Under the pieces are notes generated by a model that made no database searches, was not told where the DNA came from, and saw nothing but the letters and a program-made list of their open reading frames with translations. From assembly GCF_047663525.1 (NCBI RefSeq), contig NC_092605.1, forward strand, positions 2,728,001-2,792,000: DNA of 64,000 nt, read 5' to 3'. Position numbers and translations under genes: made by a program. Position 1 is the stretch's first letter, and the number at the start of each line of letters is the position of its first letter. Source of the stretch: Anas platyrhynchos. Taxonomy: Eukaryota > Chordata > Aves > Anseriformes > Anatidae. This document shows positions 9,301 through 18,300 of the stretch, in pieces.

Positions 9301-11741
9301 GCTAGCACAAATTGGATTTACAAGGTAATCTCCTCCTCACGCCCTGTGGTGTGCATCTGCCTGCAAACGGGATGGAAAACCACTCTCAGATCATCGGCAC
9401 GCTTGGGTGCCTGGGGAAAGCTGTTTTGAGGAGATGTTAAAATGTTAACCAAGAACACCTGAGGAGGGTTTACTTCATAGTTCCTCCTGCTTTTTGCAAT
9501 CAAAAGTTTCAGCTTCTAAGAGATTTACGGGGATTAAGACATCCCAGGCAGTTCCCCAGTTTCAGTGCATTTGTACCGACAGACTGAGCACCAGCCTGAC
9601 CTCGTGTCTTTCCCATTCCAGCTGTGTTTTGCACTGAGCATCCTGGGGAACCCGACCGTAATGCTGTGGGACGAGCCATCTGTGGGCATGGATGTGAAAG
9701 GGCAGCGCTGTCTGTGGTGAGCAGCAGGACTGGGATGGGAACGTAGCAGCTCGGGTCTGACCCTCATGGTTCTGGGACTGCTGGGCAGGCACAGGGCTCT
9801 GCCTCGGTGGCAGAGGACAGACATTTGTTCCCTTTTTCCTCCTGATGCACAGGGGGTTGGGTACCACTCACTGGGCTGCTTACTCAGCAGGCAGCAAGCC
9901 TTTTGCCAACCACCAGATTTAATCTTAATGGTAGTGCACCAAGAAAACCTGAGTCGACTCCAGCTGAAACAATGCATTTGGTAGAAAAGACAAAAACTCC
10001 TGTTTCTTCAGAGCATGAGAAAAAATTATAGGTAGTTCTTACTCTCCATCATACAGCCTTAGTGCTTGCTGTCATTCTTCAACAACAGATTTACCTGAAA
10101 CTGCAAAATCTGGAGGGATGCGTGACAAAGTGCCATGTAGCACTGGCACCCACGTGTCATCTTCAAGCAGGATAACTGAAACCTTTTTAAATAATTCTGT
10201 TCTTTCTGGCTGTGCTGGGGGGTAAATGTCATCCCTCTGTCCCCAGGAAAGCGATGCAGACCGCAGTGAGAAGCAAGGCACGGGCAGCCATCCTCAGCAC
10301 ACGCTCCCTGGAGGAGGCAGCGCTGTGCGACCGGGTGGCCATGCTGGTGGCAGGGCAGCTTCGGTGGGTATCAGTTTAGCCTCATTTTAGTCTATAATCT
10401 ATTTATTATTATTATTATTTTTATGTAATTTGATAGAAAATGTTAGTTTGGTTTGTCCCTGGTATGTAATGAACATAATTTTGTAAAGAGACAGAGTGTT
10501 TGGGCAGCTCAAACAAATATAAATATATAATATATAAATAATACATATAAGAAATATAAAAATATAATAAATATAAATAAATATAAGTAAATATAATAAT
10601 ATATATAATATAAATACATATATATTATATATGTATACAGACATATTTAGCAGATGAATTAGAGGAAGTACATATCCTGCTTATATACAGTAGTTGCTTT
10701 ATTTCCTATTTAAGCTGGTTTAAGCACCGTTTTCCCTCCTCTGCAGGTACATCGGTTCCCTTGAGGAGCTGAGAGGGAGGTTTGGCACAAGTTACCACCT
10801 GGAAGTCAAACTGAAGGACGCGGGGCAAAGCGACGCTATCCACACCGAAATTCTGCGCCTCTTCCCCCACGCAGCTCGGCAAGAAAGGTCGCTACCCGGC
10901 AGGCTGCAAACCAGCCTGGACACATGCTGGGATTTTCTGTTGCTCCTACTGACCCCACTCAGTCATTTACCCAAGAGCACCCGACCCTACAAGCACGCCT
11001 AAACCTTGAGTTACACTGTGATGGGTTCATTTTTTTTTTCTTTTTCAGGATTTATTCTTTGCTCAGCTACAAGATACCAATGGAAGATGCACTACCTCTG
11101 TCCCAGTCTTTCTCCAAGCTAGAAGCGGGTATAAGGAAACAAACAATTTAGTATGAAGATTATTTTCAAAATGCTCATACGGCTTTGGTTTTTAAAGATT
11201 CCTTCTCCATCCCTCTGCAGCTAAACAGAATTTCAGGCTTGAGGAGTACAGCTTGTCTTTGCACACTTTGCAACAGGTATGTTGACTGAGAATGAAAATG
11301 TCAGGAATGCTCCAGAGAGATGGTGCTAAATGGCTGGAAAGCTATTAAAAAAGAAAAAAAATCGGGTTTGTTGATTTCTAAAAAAGTTCCAGAAATAACA
11401 ACCTGGTGCTGATCTTTCAGAGGAAAATAATAAATAAAATAAAAAATCAGCCCTTAACAGTTTTGATTCAAATCTTTCTGTATGAGAAAGCTGAACATAA
11501 AGGAAACATATTTCATATAAGATATGAGAAATAATATAATATAGGCAAGATCAGAAACTGCATGTATAAAGAACAAAACCAGGCCACAAGGACCATTGGT
11601 ACCAGCAGTCCTTAGCCATAACTGGGTTGTTTCCACTGCGGTGCCTTGCAGGTATTCCTGGACCTCACCAGCGACCTGGAGGAGCCCGACGTGGAGGCAG
11701 CACCTGAGGGGACTGTGAAGAAGAGGCTGCTCCAGCCCTGA
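190..11741 (+). CDS. ABCA8-like: Gene A: ABCA8-group ABC transporter, 3' half (partial at left edge)
   Basis: C-terminal half of a full ABCA-type transporter; the 5' part lies outside the window. Exons: 190-309, 865-1024, 1309-1475, 1882-2009, 2409-2546, 3049-3162, 3582-3752, 3932-4045, 4219-4329, 4916-4984, 5570-5661, 6548-6665, 7118-7235, 7523-7614, 8345-8511, 8853-8928, 9622-9716, 10247-10363, 10747-10887, 11049-11128, 11221-11276, 11652-11741. All have AG/GT borders and join in one frame to 843 codons plus stop. Order: end of NBD1, linker, TM7, glycosylated ECD2, TM8-12, charged linker, NBD2, C-terminal tail. NBD2 keeps Walker A GPNGSGKS (7543-7566) and the Q-loop Gln (8408-8410). It has LPAGE in place of LSGGQ, MLWDEP at Walker B and Arg at the H-loop. 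The family is inferred to move lipids across membranes; the altered NBD2 suggests weak or no hydrolysis there. It is a paralogue of Gene B downstream. Family assignment is certain; the individual symbol is not. Confidence 0.93.
865..1024 (+). CDS. ABCA8-like: Gene A exon 18 equivalent (linker before TM7)
   Basis: Frame continues as [17 protein letters not shown] and ends with the conserved SGMALWRQQ...RIRFLKLKH segment leading to TM7. It is 36 bp (12 codons) shorter than the Gene B copy, the variable linker being the part that differs. Confidence 0.9.
1309..1475 (+). CDS. ABCA8-like: Gene A exon 19 equivalent (TM7, start of ECD2)
   Basis: Encodes the hydrophobic TM7 ([20 protein letters not shown]) followed by ECD2. 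A potential N-glycosylation site, NDT, lies at its 3' end. Same length, 167 bp, as in Gene B. Confidence 0.92.
1882..2009 (+). CDS. ABCA8-like: Gene A exon 20 equivalent (ECD2)
   Basis: Encodes [14 protein letters not shown] and a NIT sequon, then [12 protein letters not shown]. Donor AAG|gtgaat. 128 bp, as in the paralogue. Confidence 0.9.
2409..2546 (+). CDS. ABCA8-like: Gene A exon 21 equivalent (ECD2, conserved Cys and NST sequon)
   Basis: Encodes [20 protein letters not shown], ending in an [14 protein letters not shown] stretch. Cysteines and the NST site match the Gene B copy. 138 bp, phase 0 at both ends. Confidence 0.92.
3049..3162 (+). CDS. ABCA8-like: Gene A exon 22 equivalent (TM8 region)
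   Basis: Encodes a membrane segment around [20 protein letters not shown] and ends EDYK, the usual junction before the KARAQLR loop. Phase 0 at both ends. Confidence 0.9.
3582..3752 (+). CDS. ABCA8-like: Gene A exon 23 equivalent (TM9)
   Basis: Encodes [20 protein letters not shown] followed by a hydrophobic span ([19 protein letters not shown]). This block is nearly the same in Gene B at 26485-26655. Confidence 0.93.
3932..4045 (+). CDS. ABCA8-like: Gene A exon 24 equivalent (TM10)
   Basis: Encodes [20 protein letters not shown], a transmembrane helix ending in basic residues on the cytosolic side. One codon longer than in Gene B. Confidence 0.9.
4219..4329 (+). CDS. ABCA8-like: Gene A exon 25 equivalent (TM10/11)
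   Basis: Encodes [14 protein letters not shown] and [18 protein letters not shown]. It is six codons shorter than the Gene B exon but keeps the IPL(F/Y)PLLG core. Confidence 0.88.
4916..4984 (+). CDS. ABCA8-like: Gene A exon 26 equivalent (short loop exon)
   Basis: 69-bp exon preceded by a long T-rich tract and tgtag. Encodes [19 protein letters not shown] and joins in phase 0 to the TM12 exon. Confidence 0.88.
5570..5661 (+). CDS. ABCA8-like: Gene A exon 27 equivalent (TM12)
   Basis: Encodes [20 protein letters not shown], the last transmembrane helix before NBD2. Same 92-bp length and phase as at 29292-29383. Confidence 0.92.
6548..6665 (+). CDS. ABCA8-like: Gene A exon 28 equivalent (charged linker to NBD2)
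   Basis: Encodes a Gln/Glu/Arg-rich cytosolic linker ([14 protein letters not shown] ... [14 protein letters not shown]). Poorly conserved in sequence, but in the same place and phase as in Gene B. Confidence 0.87.
6861..6990 (+). repeat. (TTTTA)n microsatellite in Gene A intron
   Basis: About 25 pentamer units with almost no interruption, between the linker exon and the first NBD2 exon. The open frame here is a repeat artefact. Confidence 0.96.
7118..7235 (+). CDS. ABCA8-like: Gene A exon 29 equivalent (first strand of NBD2)
   Basis: Encodes [20 protein letters not shown], a Lys-rich stretch, then [12 protein letters not shown]. The donor is gttcta, a weak 5' splice site, but its position equals the gtaaaa donor of Gene B and the phase fits exactly. 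Confidence 0.85.
7523..7614 (+). CDS. ABCA8-like: Gene A exon 30 equivalent (NBD2 Walker A)
   Basis: Encodes [20 protein letters not shown]; the Walker A codons are 7543-7566 with Lys at 7561-7563. The nucleotide-binding P-loop is intact. Confidence 0.95.
8012..8024 (+). repeat. (G)13 tract in Gene A intron
   Basis: Thirteen consecutive G in an otherwise AT-rich intron. Confidence 0.9.
8345..8511 (+). CDS. ABCA8-like: Gene A exon 31 equivalent (NBD2 Q-loop)
   Basis: GC-rich exon encoding [20 protein letters not shown]; the Q-loop glutamine codon is 8408-8410. The segment before it is glycine/proline-rich and differs strongly from Gene B. Confidence 0.9.
8853..8928 (+). CDS. ABCA8-like: Gene A exon 32 equivalent (degenerate signature motif)
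   Basis: Encodes [11 protein letters not shown] then [10 protein letters not shown]. The ABC signature LSGGQ position reads LPAGE (8905-8919). The Gene B copy reads LSAGI, so the Ser-to-Pro change is specific to Gene A. Confidence 0.9.
9622..9716 (+). CDS. ABCA8-like: Gene A exon 33 equivalent (NBD2 Walker B)
   Basis: Encodes [20 protein letters not shown]. Walker B Asp (9670-9672) and catalytic Glu (9673-9675) are present, but a Trp replaces the usual hydrophobic Leu just before Asp. Confidence 0.93.
10247..10363 (+). CDS. ABCA8-like: Gene A exon 34 equivalent (NBD2 H-loop region, His replaced by Arg)
   Basis: Encodes [20 protein letters not shown]. The codon at the H-loop histidine is CGC (10302-10304, Arg), where Gene B has CAC (His1481). 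One codon shorter than the paralogue. Confidence 0.93.
10386..10640. repeat. AT-rich low-complexity DNA in Gene A intron
   Basis: TTATTATTATTATT run, then imperfect ATAAATAT/ATATAA repeats up to the TATATATTATATATG end. No coding content. Confidence 0.85.
10747..10887 (+). CDS. ABCA8-like: Gene A exon 35 equivalent
   Basis: Encodes [20 protein letters not shown] ... [11 protein letters not shown], the conserved C-terminal subdomain after NBD2 in ABCA proteins. 141 bp, as in Gene B. Confidence 0.92.
11049..11128 (+). CDS. ABCA8-like: Gene A exon 36 equivalent
   Basis: Encodes [20 protein letters not shown] and FSKLEA. A 26-bp block is identical to Gene B at the DNA level, including silent sites. 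Confidence 0.92.
11221..11276 (+). CDS. ABCA8-like: Gene A exon 37 equivalent
   Basis: 56-bp exon encoding [18 protein letters not shown], the conserved EEYS(L/F)S motif of the ABCA tail. Confidence 0.92.
11652..11741 (+). CDS. ABCA8-like: Gene A last coding exon (stop TGA 11739-11741)
   Basis: Encodes [20 protein letters not shown] and a basic end, then TGA. The VFL(D/E)L start matches Gene B, but the tail is shorter by three codons and lacks the Trp-Lys motif seen there. Confidence 0.92.
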   Translation, partial: VFLDLTSDLEEPDVEAAPEGTVKKRLLQP

Positions 11742-11892
11742 GCCCTTGCAGCCACAAAGGAAAGCTGTCAGCATGCTCAGCCAGTGCTACGGGGGTGTTG
11801 GGTCAGATACAGCCCTGGGACTGGTTACCTGCTTCGCATCACGTAGAGCTTAGCAGGTGCTCTGCAAAGAAAATGAAAAAAATATATATTTT

Positions 11893-11902
11893 AATAAATA
11901 AA
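11893..11902 (+). terminator. Gene A poly(A) signal (two overlapping AATAAA)
   Basis: AATAAA at 11893-11898 and 11897-11902, about 150 nt after the stop codon. This places the transcript end near 11915-11930 and gives a short 3' UTR. Confidence 0.75.
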
Positions 11903-11929
11903 GCCTTTATCCTTTGACAATCGATGCCT

Positions 11930-12736
11930 GCAGTCCATCCACACACTCAGACTGACTCTCCTGATGTGCTGAGGGATAACCTTGCCAGGATGTTTCTGGT
12001 CCCAGGACAGCCCCCAGGGGCTCATCCTTGGAGGAATTCATCTGCAAACTTGGAGACGGCTCTTAAACCTCCATTCTTAAACCCGGATTCACCCACAGCA
12101 CAAGGACACCAAAGATTTGGCTTGCTCAAGGCCACGCAGCAACCTCCTGGCTCGTATCGTGAGGCCAAGAAGGGTGGTGCTTTCCATGAAGGTGCACAGG
12201 GCTGGGTTTTGACCCAAAAAGTGCATTCCAGCCACCTCGACCCATTTCTGGTCCACGCCACTGGGGACATGGAGAGAGGAAGGAGGAAAGGATGTCAGGG
12301 CCTGCCTGTTTCTGCATGCTTCTGGTGCTTGGGCTGAATTGGCTCTAAATAATAAATAAGAAAATAAGCATAACAGAAACTGCCCCTTCGTTCAGACAGC
12401 CATGAGCAGGACCTGGCATATCCAACCCTCTGCTTAATTCCACCACCCCCATTCGCAAGGAAGGAGGAGGTGCGCACACCCAGCAGGTGCGCGGGGATGC
12501 TCCGTGTCCTGCCTCACTCCACCTCTCAGTCTGCCTGGATCTGGCTCTAAAGCATCCAAAGGGCACTTAAATGTCAGAGGGTTTTGCAGGGCAGAGCGAG
12601 GGCAGCAGCTCCAACCCCTCCTCATGCCCAGCCTCTCCCTCTCACCCCGCTTCTCCAAGGGCCATCGAGCTCCACGGCCGCATCCCCAGCCCGGGCACAA
12701 AATCAAAACCGTGCCCTTTAGAAGCAGGCTGTCAGT

Positions 12737-12773
<37 letters not shown>

Positions 12774-13100
12774 ATTTTGATGTTGGCGAGAGGCTTTGTA
12801 GTCTGAAGGGCTGTTCCCATCCAGGTGGCAGCACTTCACTGCTCTTCCCACAGCAGGGCTCGTGGCGCTGAGTTTGCAAACAAAACCGGTGTCAGCAGAG
12901 ATAAGCAACAGGCAGCGGTCGCTCCTCCACCTCCAGCAGTGTGCCGAAACACTGCTGCTGACTTCAGTCTCCATTGCTGCGCTGAAAGGCGTGAGAGTTT
13001 GCCAGATGAAGAATTTTTCTATGGCTTATTGTTGGGCTTATTTTTCCTCCCTTGGCCAAGGCTCAAGAATTTCCTGAGTAACTTTTTTTTTTCAGAGAAT
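11930..13100. other. Spacer between Gene A and Gene B
   Basis: No exon or open frame I can support. It contains the (A)32 tract described separately and unique, moderately GC-rich sequence. The small distance between the poly(A) site of Gene A and the putative promoter of Gene B fits a tight tandem array. Confidence 0.6.
12738..12769 (+). repeat. (A)32 tract
   Basis: Uninterrupted run of 32 A in the intergenic spacer. Confidence 0.95.
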
Positions 13101-13140
13101 CGGCTTCGGCGACTCCGCAACAATATGCTCAGTTTGCTTT

Positions 13141-13399
13141 TTATAACATAAATAAATCTGACAATCTGCCAAGGAGGAAGGCGGGGGGTGGGGGGGGAAA
13201 GCTGAGGAGAAGCGCGGGTCCGTATGAGGAATGCCTTTTGGCAGAAATGCCCGAATGAAGAAACGAGTGCGTGAGCAGAGGAGCTCCGAGCACCACTGCA
13301 GCAACTGGCCAGCGTCTCCCAGGGAGCCTCAGCATCCCTGCGTCCACGGGCACGTTGCAAAGAGCCATCTTTGGATTCCTTTCAGACCTTCCCACTAAG
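13141..13399 (+). promoter_or_regulatory. Putative Gene B promoter and non-coding first exon
   Basis: A TATA-like stretch (TTATAA at 13141 and ATAAATAA at 13148-13155) is followed by GC-rich sequence ending in a strong donor, AAG|gtaagg, at 13399/13400. Gene B coding exon 1 has only 11 nt before ATG after an acceptor at 15283, so an upstream non-coding exon is required. This segment is the best candidate. Inference from signals only, with no transcript evidence. Confidence 0.4.
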
Positions 13400-15283
13400 G
13401 TAAGGCTTAACCATTCTTAAAACAAACAAAAATCAGTATTTAAGAGAGATGGAAAAAATCAGTAATTAGGAACAGCATAAACAATGCTGCGAGAGACACA
13501 AATGCATAGGTGGGTCCCTGGGTGTCTTTCTAACAGGCTGAGTTAAGCTTGTGCTTAAGCTTGTTGTCACTTTTAAATGTGACAGAGACTTTTCAGCCCC
13601 GCTTTGGTATGGGATAACACTGAAACGGAGCTTGGTTTGCAGCAGAGGTGTATTTCTGGCAGTTCTTGGTGCTGGGACGATATGGTGCACTTCAGCTGAG
13701 TTCAGTGCTTTTGGTCCTCCAGCACACAGAGGAGCAGATTTCTGTCCTACATGCAGAGTAAGCTAAAGATGGAACCTAAAAAAAAATCTTCTGTCTGTCT
13801 TTCACTGCTAAAAATTCCCACTGGGACCGGCTGGGGTCAGGCAGAGGTGGGGGTGATGGGAGGGACACGTGGGACATCCGCGATGGGACCTGGTGGCCAG
13901 CTCTGTCCCACCCAGGATTTCCTGGGTGTGAAGCTTAAATCCAGCCATGTGTCAGCTTGTCCGAGTTCAGGTCAACTCCACAATTTTGGGGAAGTCTGGA
14001 AGTGGTTACCAAAGACTGAATTCATATTTTTATATGCCTGGACAAGGGCATCTGTAAGAGAAGAATGCATTTGGAGCGTGATGGCGAAATAGCAGATTCT
14101 TGTTACCGAGCCAACATGCTCATCCCTCTCCTCCCGACGTGTCCCACAGAGGAACACCACTTCTTGCAGCAGTTTGTGGAGTGCTTGGTGCCCACCACGT
14201 CGCTCCGGCAGAGCCTGGTCGTTCCTCGGGCACTTGTGCTGATGCTCTGGCTGCCACTGAGGCCAGGAGCTCAGGATTAATGTTCATTCATGCCTAAGAT
14301 AACCCTGCTGCTGTGGCCCAGACCCCGTTGAAAGCCAGGGCATCTCCAGGTGCTGCATGGGGTGCACACTCCTTGCATGGAGGAGAAACTGAAAATATGG
14401 CCCCAGTGTCCATGAAATCGTACAATGTCGAATATTCAAGTGGATGGCGTGGAGAGTAATAAGGGAGGGGAAAAAATGTTAATATAAACACTTGAAGAAG
14501 ATAAACAGTTTGTTTATGGGAGCGTAGTCCCTTTGCATCTGGGACTGTGTCCTTTCACTCATTAAAGTTACTCATGACTGTTTTCCTGATGGTTAACATA
14601 GACATACTTCATCCGCAGCGTTACTCCAGCTCGCTTTTTGCCTCCGTGCCAGCATTAGTCATTATCCAGGCAATGAATCCCTGTTTTCCTTTGACCACAG
14701 ATCGTAAGGATGCTGCCAGCTCTTTGGGAGCAACCCACCAATGCACACTCGTGGCTGTTTGTTTCTCTCTCATTTCCCGTGAAAAACCCCGACAATGGCA
14801 GCTCTCTGAATGCACTTCCAAGAATTTGTTCTCTCGTAGCTCCCAGTTGCCTTCAATTGACTCCGGTTTCTGCATGAGCTCAGCTTGTACCATGGCCAGG
14901 CATTGCTCAACTTGGTGTTGAGCCTATAGCACATGAAAACTACATGCAAGTAGAGTTTGGCAATTTTACTTGACCATGTAGTTGTCATTCCTTGGATATT
15001 AAGGCCAACCAAGCCAATTATGTCATGCACTCTTATTTCAACTTCAGTTAACTCCTCCCAGCCCTCCTAAAGCATGGACGCATGGAAATTGGGTCAAAAT
15101 TGGTGTCTTAATGCCGAGCTGCAAGGATGGGGAACGCACTGAGGGTGATGAGGGTCTGTGGCAGTGGGATCTGCAGAGCAGGGTGCCCTGGCACACACGC
15201 AGAGGTGGTGCAAATAAAAGCAGTTGCTGCAGTTCCAGCTTTGGTTGTCTCCAAAAGTAATGTTTTATTATTATTTTTTTTAG

Positions 15284-15396
15284 TACACTCAAAGATGAGG
15301 AGACTTCAGAGAAATCTGAGTGTGTTCCAGCAAACTAAAATTCTCTTGTGGAAAAATGTACTTATCAAATGGAGGATGAAAATGCAGAGCTTTCAG
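15284..15396 (+). CDS. ABCA8-like: Gene B exon 1 (start codon 15295)
   Basis: Acceptor tttttttag, 11 nt of 5' UTR, then ATG at 15295-15297. Encodes [20 protein letters not shown] and the rest of the short basic cytosolic N-terminus (aa 1-34). Donor CAG|gtagtt. Confidence 0.9.
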
Positions 15397-18300
15397 GTAG
15401 TTTTATTTCATTTAATAATAATAATGATAATAATAATAATAAGTGACCACTGAAAATTGTCTAATCCCTGCATACCCTTATACTTCAATTTCTTTTTATG
15501 ATGTTAACAGCTAAATTACATTTCAGAAGCCCTTGCTGGTAATGAATGCTTTATGAGGCTATGCGTTTTTAACTGATCTGTATTTTTTGATGCATACAAG
15601 AGCACGAATGGGTTCCCTGAACGAGGTGATGTGCACAACCCAAAGACCTTGTTATTTAATTGATGTCTAAGAAACTGGTGTGACCGAGTGCCTCGTGTTT
15701 GCATTTTGATCCTGCAGAGAAGATGCTCCTATCCTGCTATACTACTAAACTCCCTTCTCCACTTGCCCCTTACCTAGGAGTGGATGCTGTCTCTGCTCTT
15801 CCTGCCGCTGATGTTCATTGTGGGCAACTTCATGCTGCACATCCCCTACCCCGAGGTGCCGCACAGCTACCTCGGGCAGCTGGATGACCCTGCCTATGAT
15901 GCTGCTGGCGTCACCATCGCCTTTACACCCATCACCCCAACCACAAGGCAGATAATGAATGCAGTGGCCTTGAAGTCTGTAATGACAGGTATAAATTTGT
16001 CTTTTAAATGTTTAGCTTTGTCTTTATTTAATCTGTTATGTTTTGTGTTACTTATTTTCAAGTATCTTTGGTCAGTAGAGAGAATTCATCCCAAATCCCC
16101 TATTCTCACAAATATTTCTTCACAAATATTCTTCAAAACTAATTCTGGTAATTTTAACTACTAGGGAGGTTGGTGTGTGTTTCTGCAATGTAAAGCTTTG
16201 CCTAAAATCTTTGCCACTTTGTAAAGGGAGCAGAACTGGAGAAGGGGAGCTGCAACCCTGACAAAAGCAGGATCTATCCCCAAAGCCTGTGTTCCCATTT
16301 CTAGAACTGCAGAAACTCATTGCAGTGTTTCTTCTTACAAACCACAGGTATAAAGCTAGAGGCAATGGACAGTGAGAGAGCCCTGGAGGAAGCCTGGATT
16401 TCGAATAATGAAATTATTGGGGTTGTATTTAAAAACAACTTCACCTATTACCTCCGGTTTCCTACTGGGAATGTGGCTATTCCAAATGACAACCTTGGAT
16501 ACATAGGTAGGTACCCAGCTGTTTTCTTGTGCTCTTTGATGCCTTTATTAAACTGTCATTTTTTTTAAAGTTATTGGTTCCTGTAGAGCATCTGAATCTT
16601 CAATTTTCCTCTTCTATTAAATCAACAGTGGTGTATGAGTGATGCCCTTTTCCTTCCACCCTCCAGATACCTGTTACAATTTCTCAGTACGATACTGTGA
16701 CAGCCCCAAGTATTGGTACAAAGGTTTCCTGTCCCTGCAGTCCAGCATCGATGCTGCTATCATAGAGGTAAATCAGATTTATGAACTGCAGTAGGTCTCC
16801 TTGTATTTTAAACTCTGTCTAGGAAAGACAAATTGTTCTGGGACAATAACAAGGGACAGGCTTGTCTGAAAACTCTCCAGAAAAAAAAATAACATGAAAT
16901 ACTCAGCTGCTGGAGTGTTATTGACAGCGACAGTGGAAACTTGGATGGAATCAGCAGTTTCCTGCAGAAGAGGACTGCTTTCGATTTCATTACGAATATT
17001 TGTACTAACTTCTGTTTATCTTCAAAATTGCAATCAGCCCCGAAGGCTGGGAACCAAACGTAACGCCACGATTTGGTCTAGAGATTTCCCAGATGTCAAG
17101 GAAAAGGCAATTCTTGCAGGAGAGCGGGGTAGTATGAACAGCTGCTGGATGATTTGGTTTCAAAGTAGGCATGTCTGTCATTTCTCCTTCCCAAATCGTC
17201 CTTCAAAAATAGATCAGGATAGGGGCCCTTGCACCTGGCTGTGCACCCCCAGCTGTCCAGGCTGCTCTCATCCCCAGGGTGAGAGTCAGGGCCCTGGGGG
17301 GGTGTAAGGCACTGGTGTATCTAGATCCTCAGCACTGGGTGAGGGAAGGATTCTTCTCTCCGTAGACAAGGGAGGGAGTCCAGCTGAGGTGCAGACATGC
17401 AAGTGAGCAGCCCCTTGCTACTGGGATTTATTGCATTGCTTCCTGATGTTGTTTACAAAGCTGCATATAAAATAAAATAAAATAAAATAAAATAAAATAA
17501 AATAAAATAAAATAAAATAAAATAAAATAAAATAAAATAAAATAAAATAAAATAAAATAAAATAAAATAAAATAAATGTATTAAAAAAAATAGGGCTGAT
17601 GAATCAGGAGGTTCATTACACAGTTACATCTCACTGTAGAAAATAAATTACATGTTAAGCTTTTGACCTTGAACTCCTTTAGGTGGTGGCAAATCATTCT
17701 GTCTGGGAAGAAATGAAGTCAATTGCCGGTGTCCGTATGAAGTCCCGGAGTGTCATCTACTCGATTACACTAGAGTACAGTTATTTCATGATTACTATAG
17801 TGATGTGTTTCTCTTCATTCATGTATTTCTTATCCATGAATGTCGTAAGGGAAAGGAAAAAGCTCAAAGTACTCATGAAGACAATGGGGCTGCAAGACAT
17901 TGCATTTTGGTGAGTTCCATTGTAGTTAAAATGCCTGTTTGCCAAAAAACAATATGCTTTGGGCACTTGCACACTATGTTAATTAGTTAAATGGGTTTCT
18001 AAGTTTTCTCCAGTATTCTAAGAGCAAGCCAGAAGGGTTGATTATGGCAGCTGGGTATTGTTTTTTGGGGGGAATTTCCTAAGGCAGGCTATGCTGTCTG
18101 CTTTGCATAGGATACAAACGGGTTCGCCCTAGAAAATAGTTAATGTTTTAATTTAAAATGGTCCTGGTGTGAAATTGTAACAACAGTTCCTCATTAAACA
18201 GCAAAGTAATGGCAGGCTTCCATCTCCAGGCTCTCCTGGAGCCTGCTCTATGCCGTTTACGTGCTGATCCTGTCCTGCCTGCTGACGGCCCTCGTGGTGC

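Noticed and set aside
14065..14297. Short + frames between the putative Gene B 5' exon and coding exon 1
   Set aside because: Overlapping frames with no homology to an ABCA N-terminus; the ABCA-like N-terminus starts at 15295.
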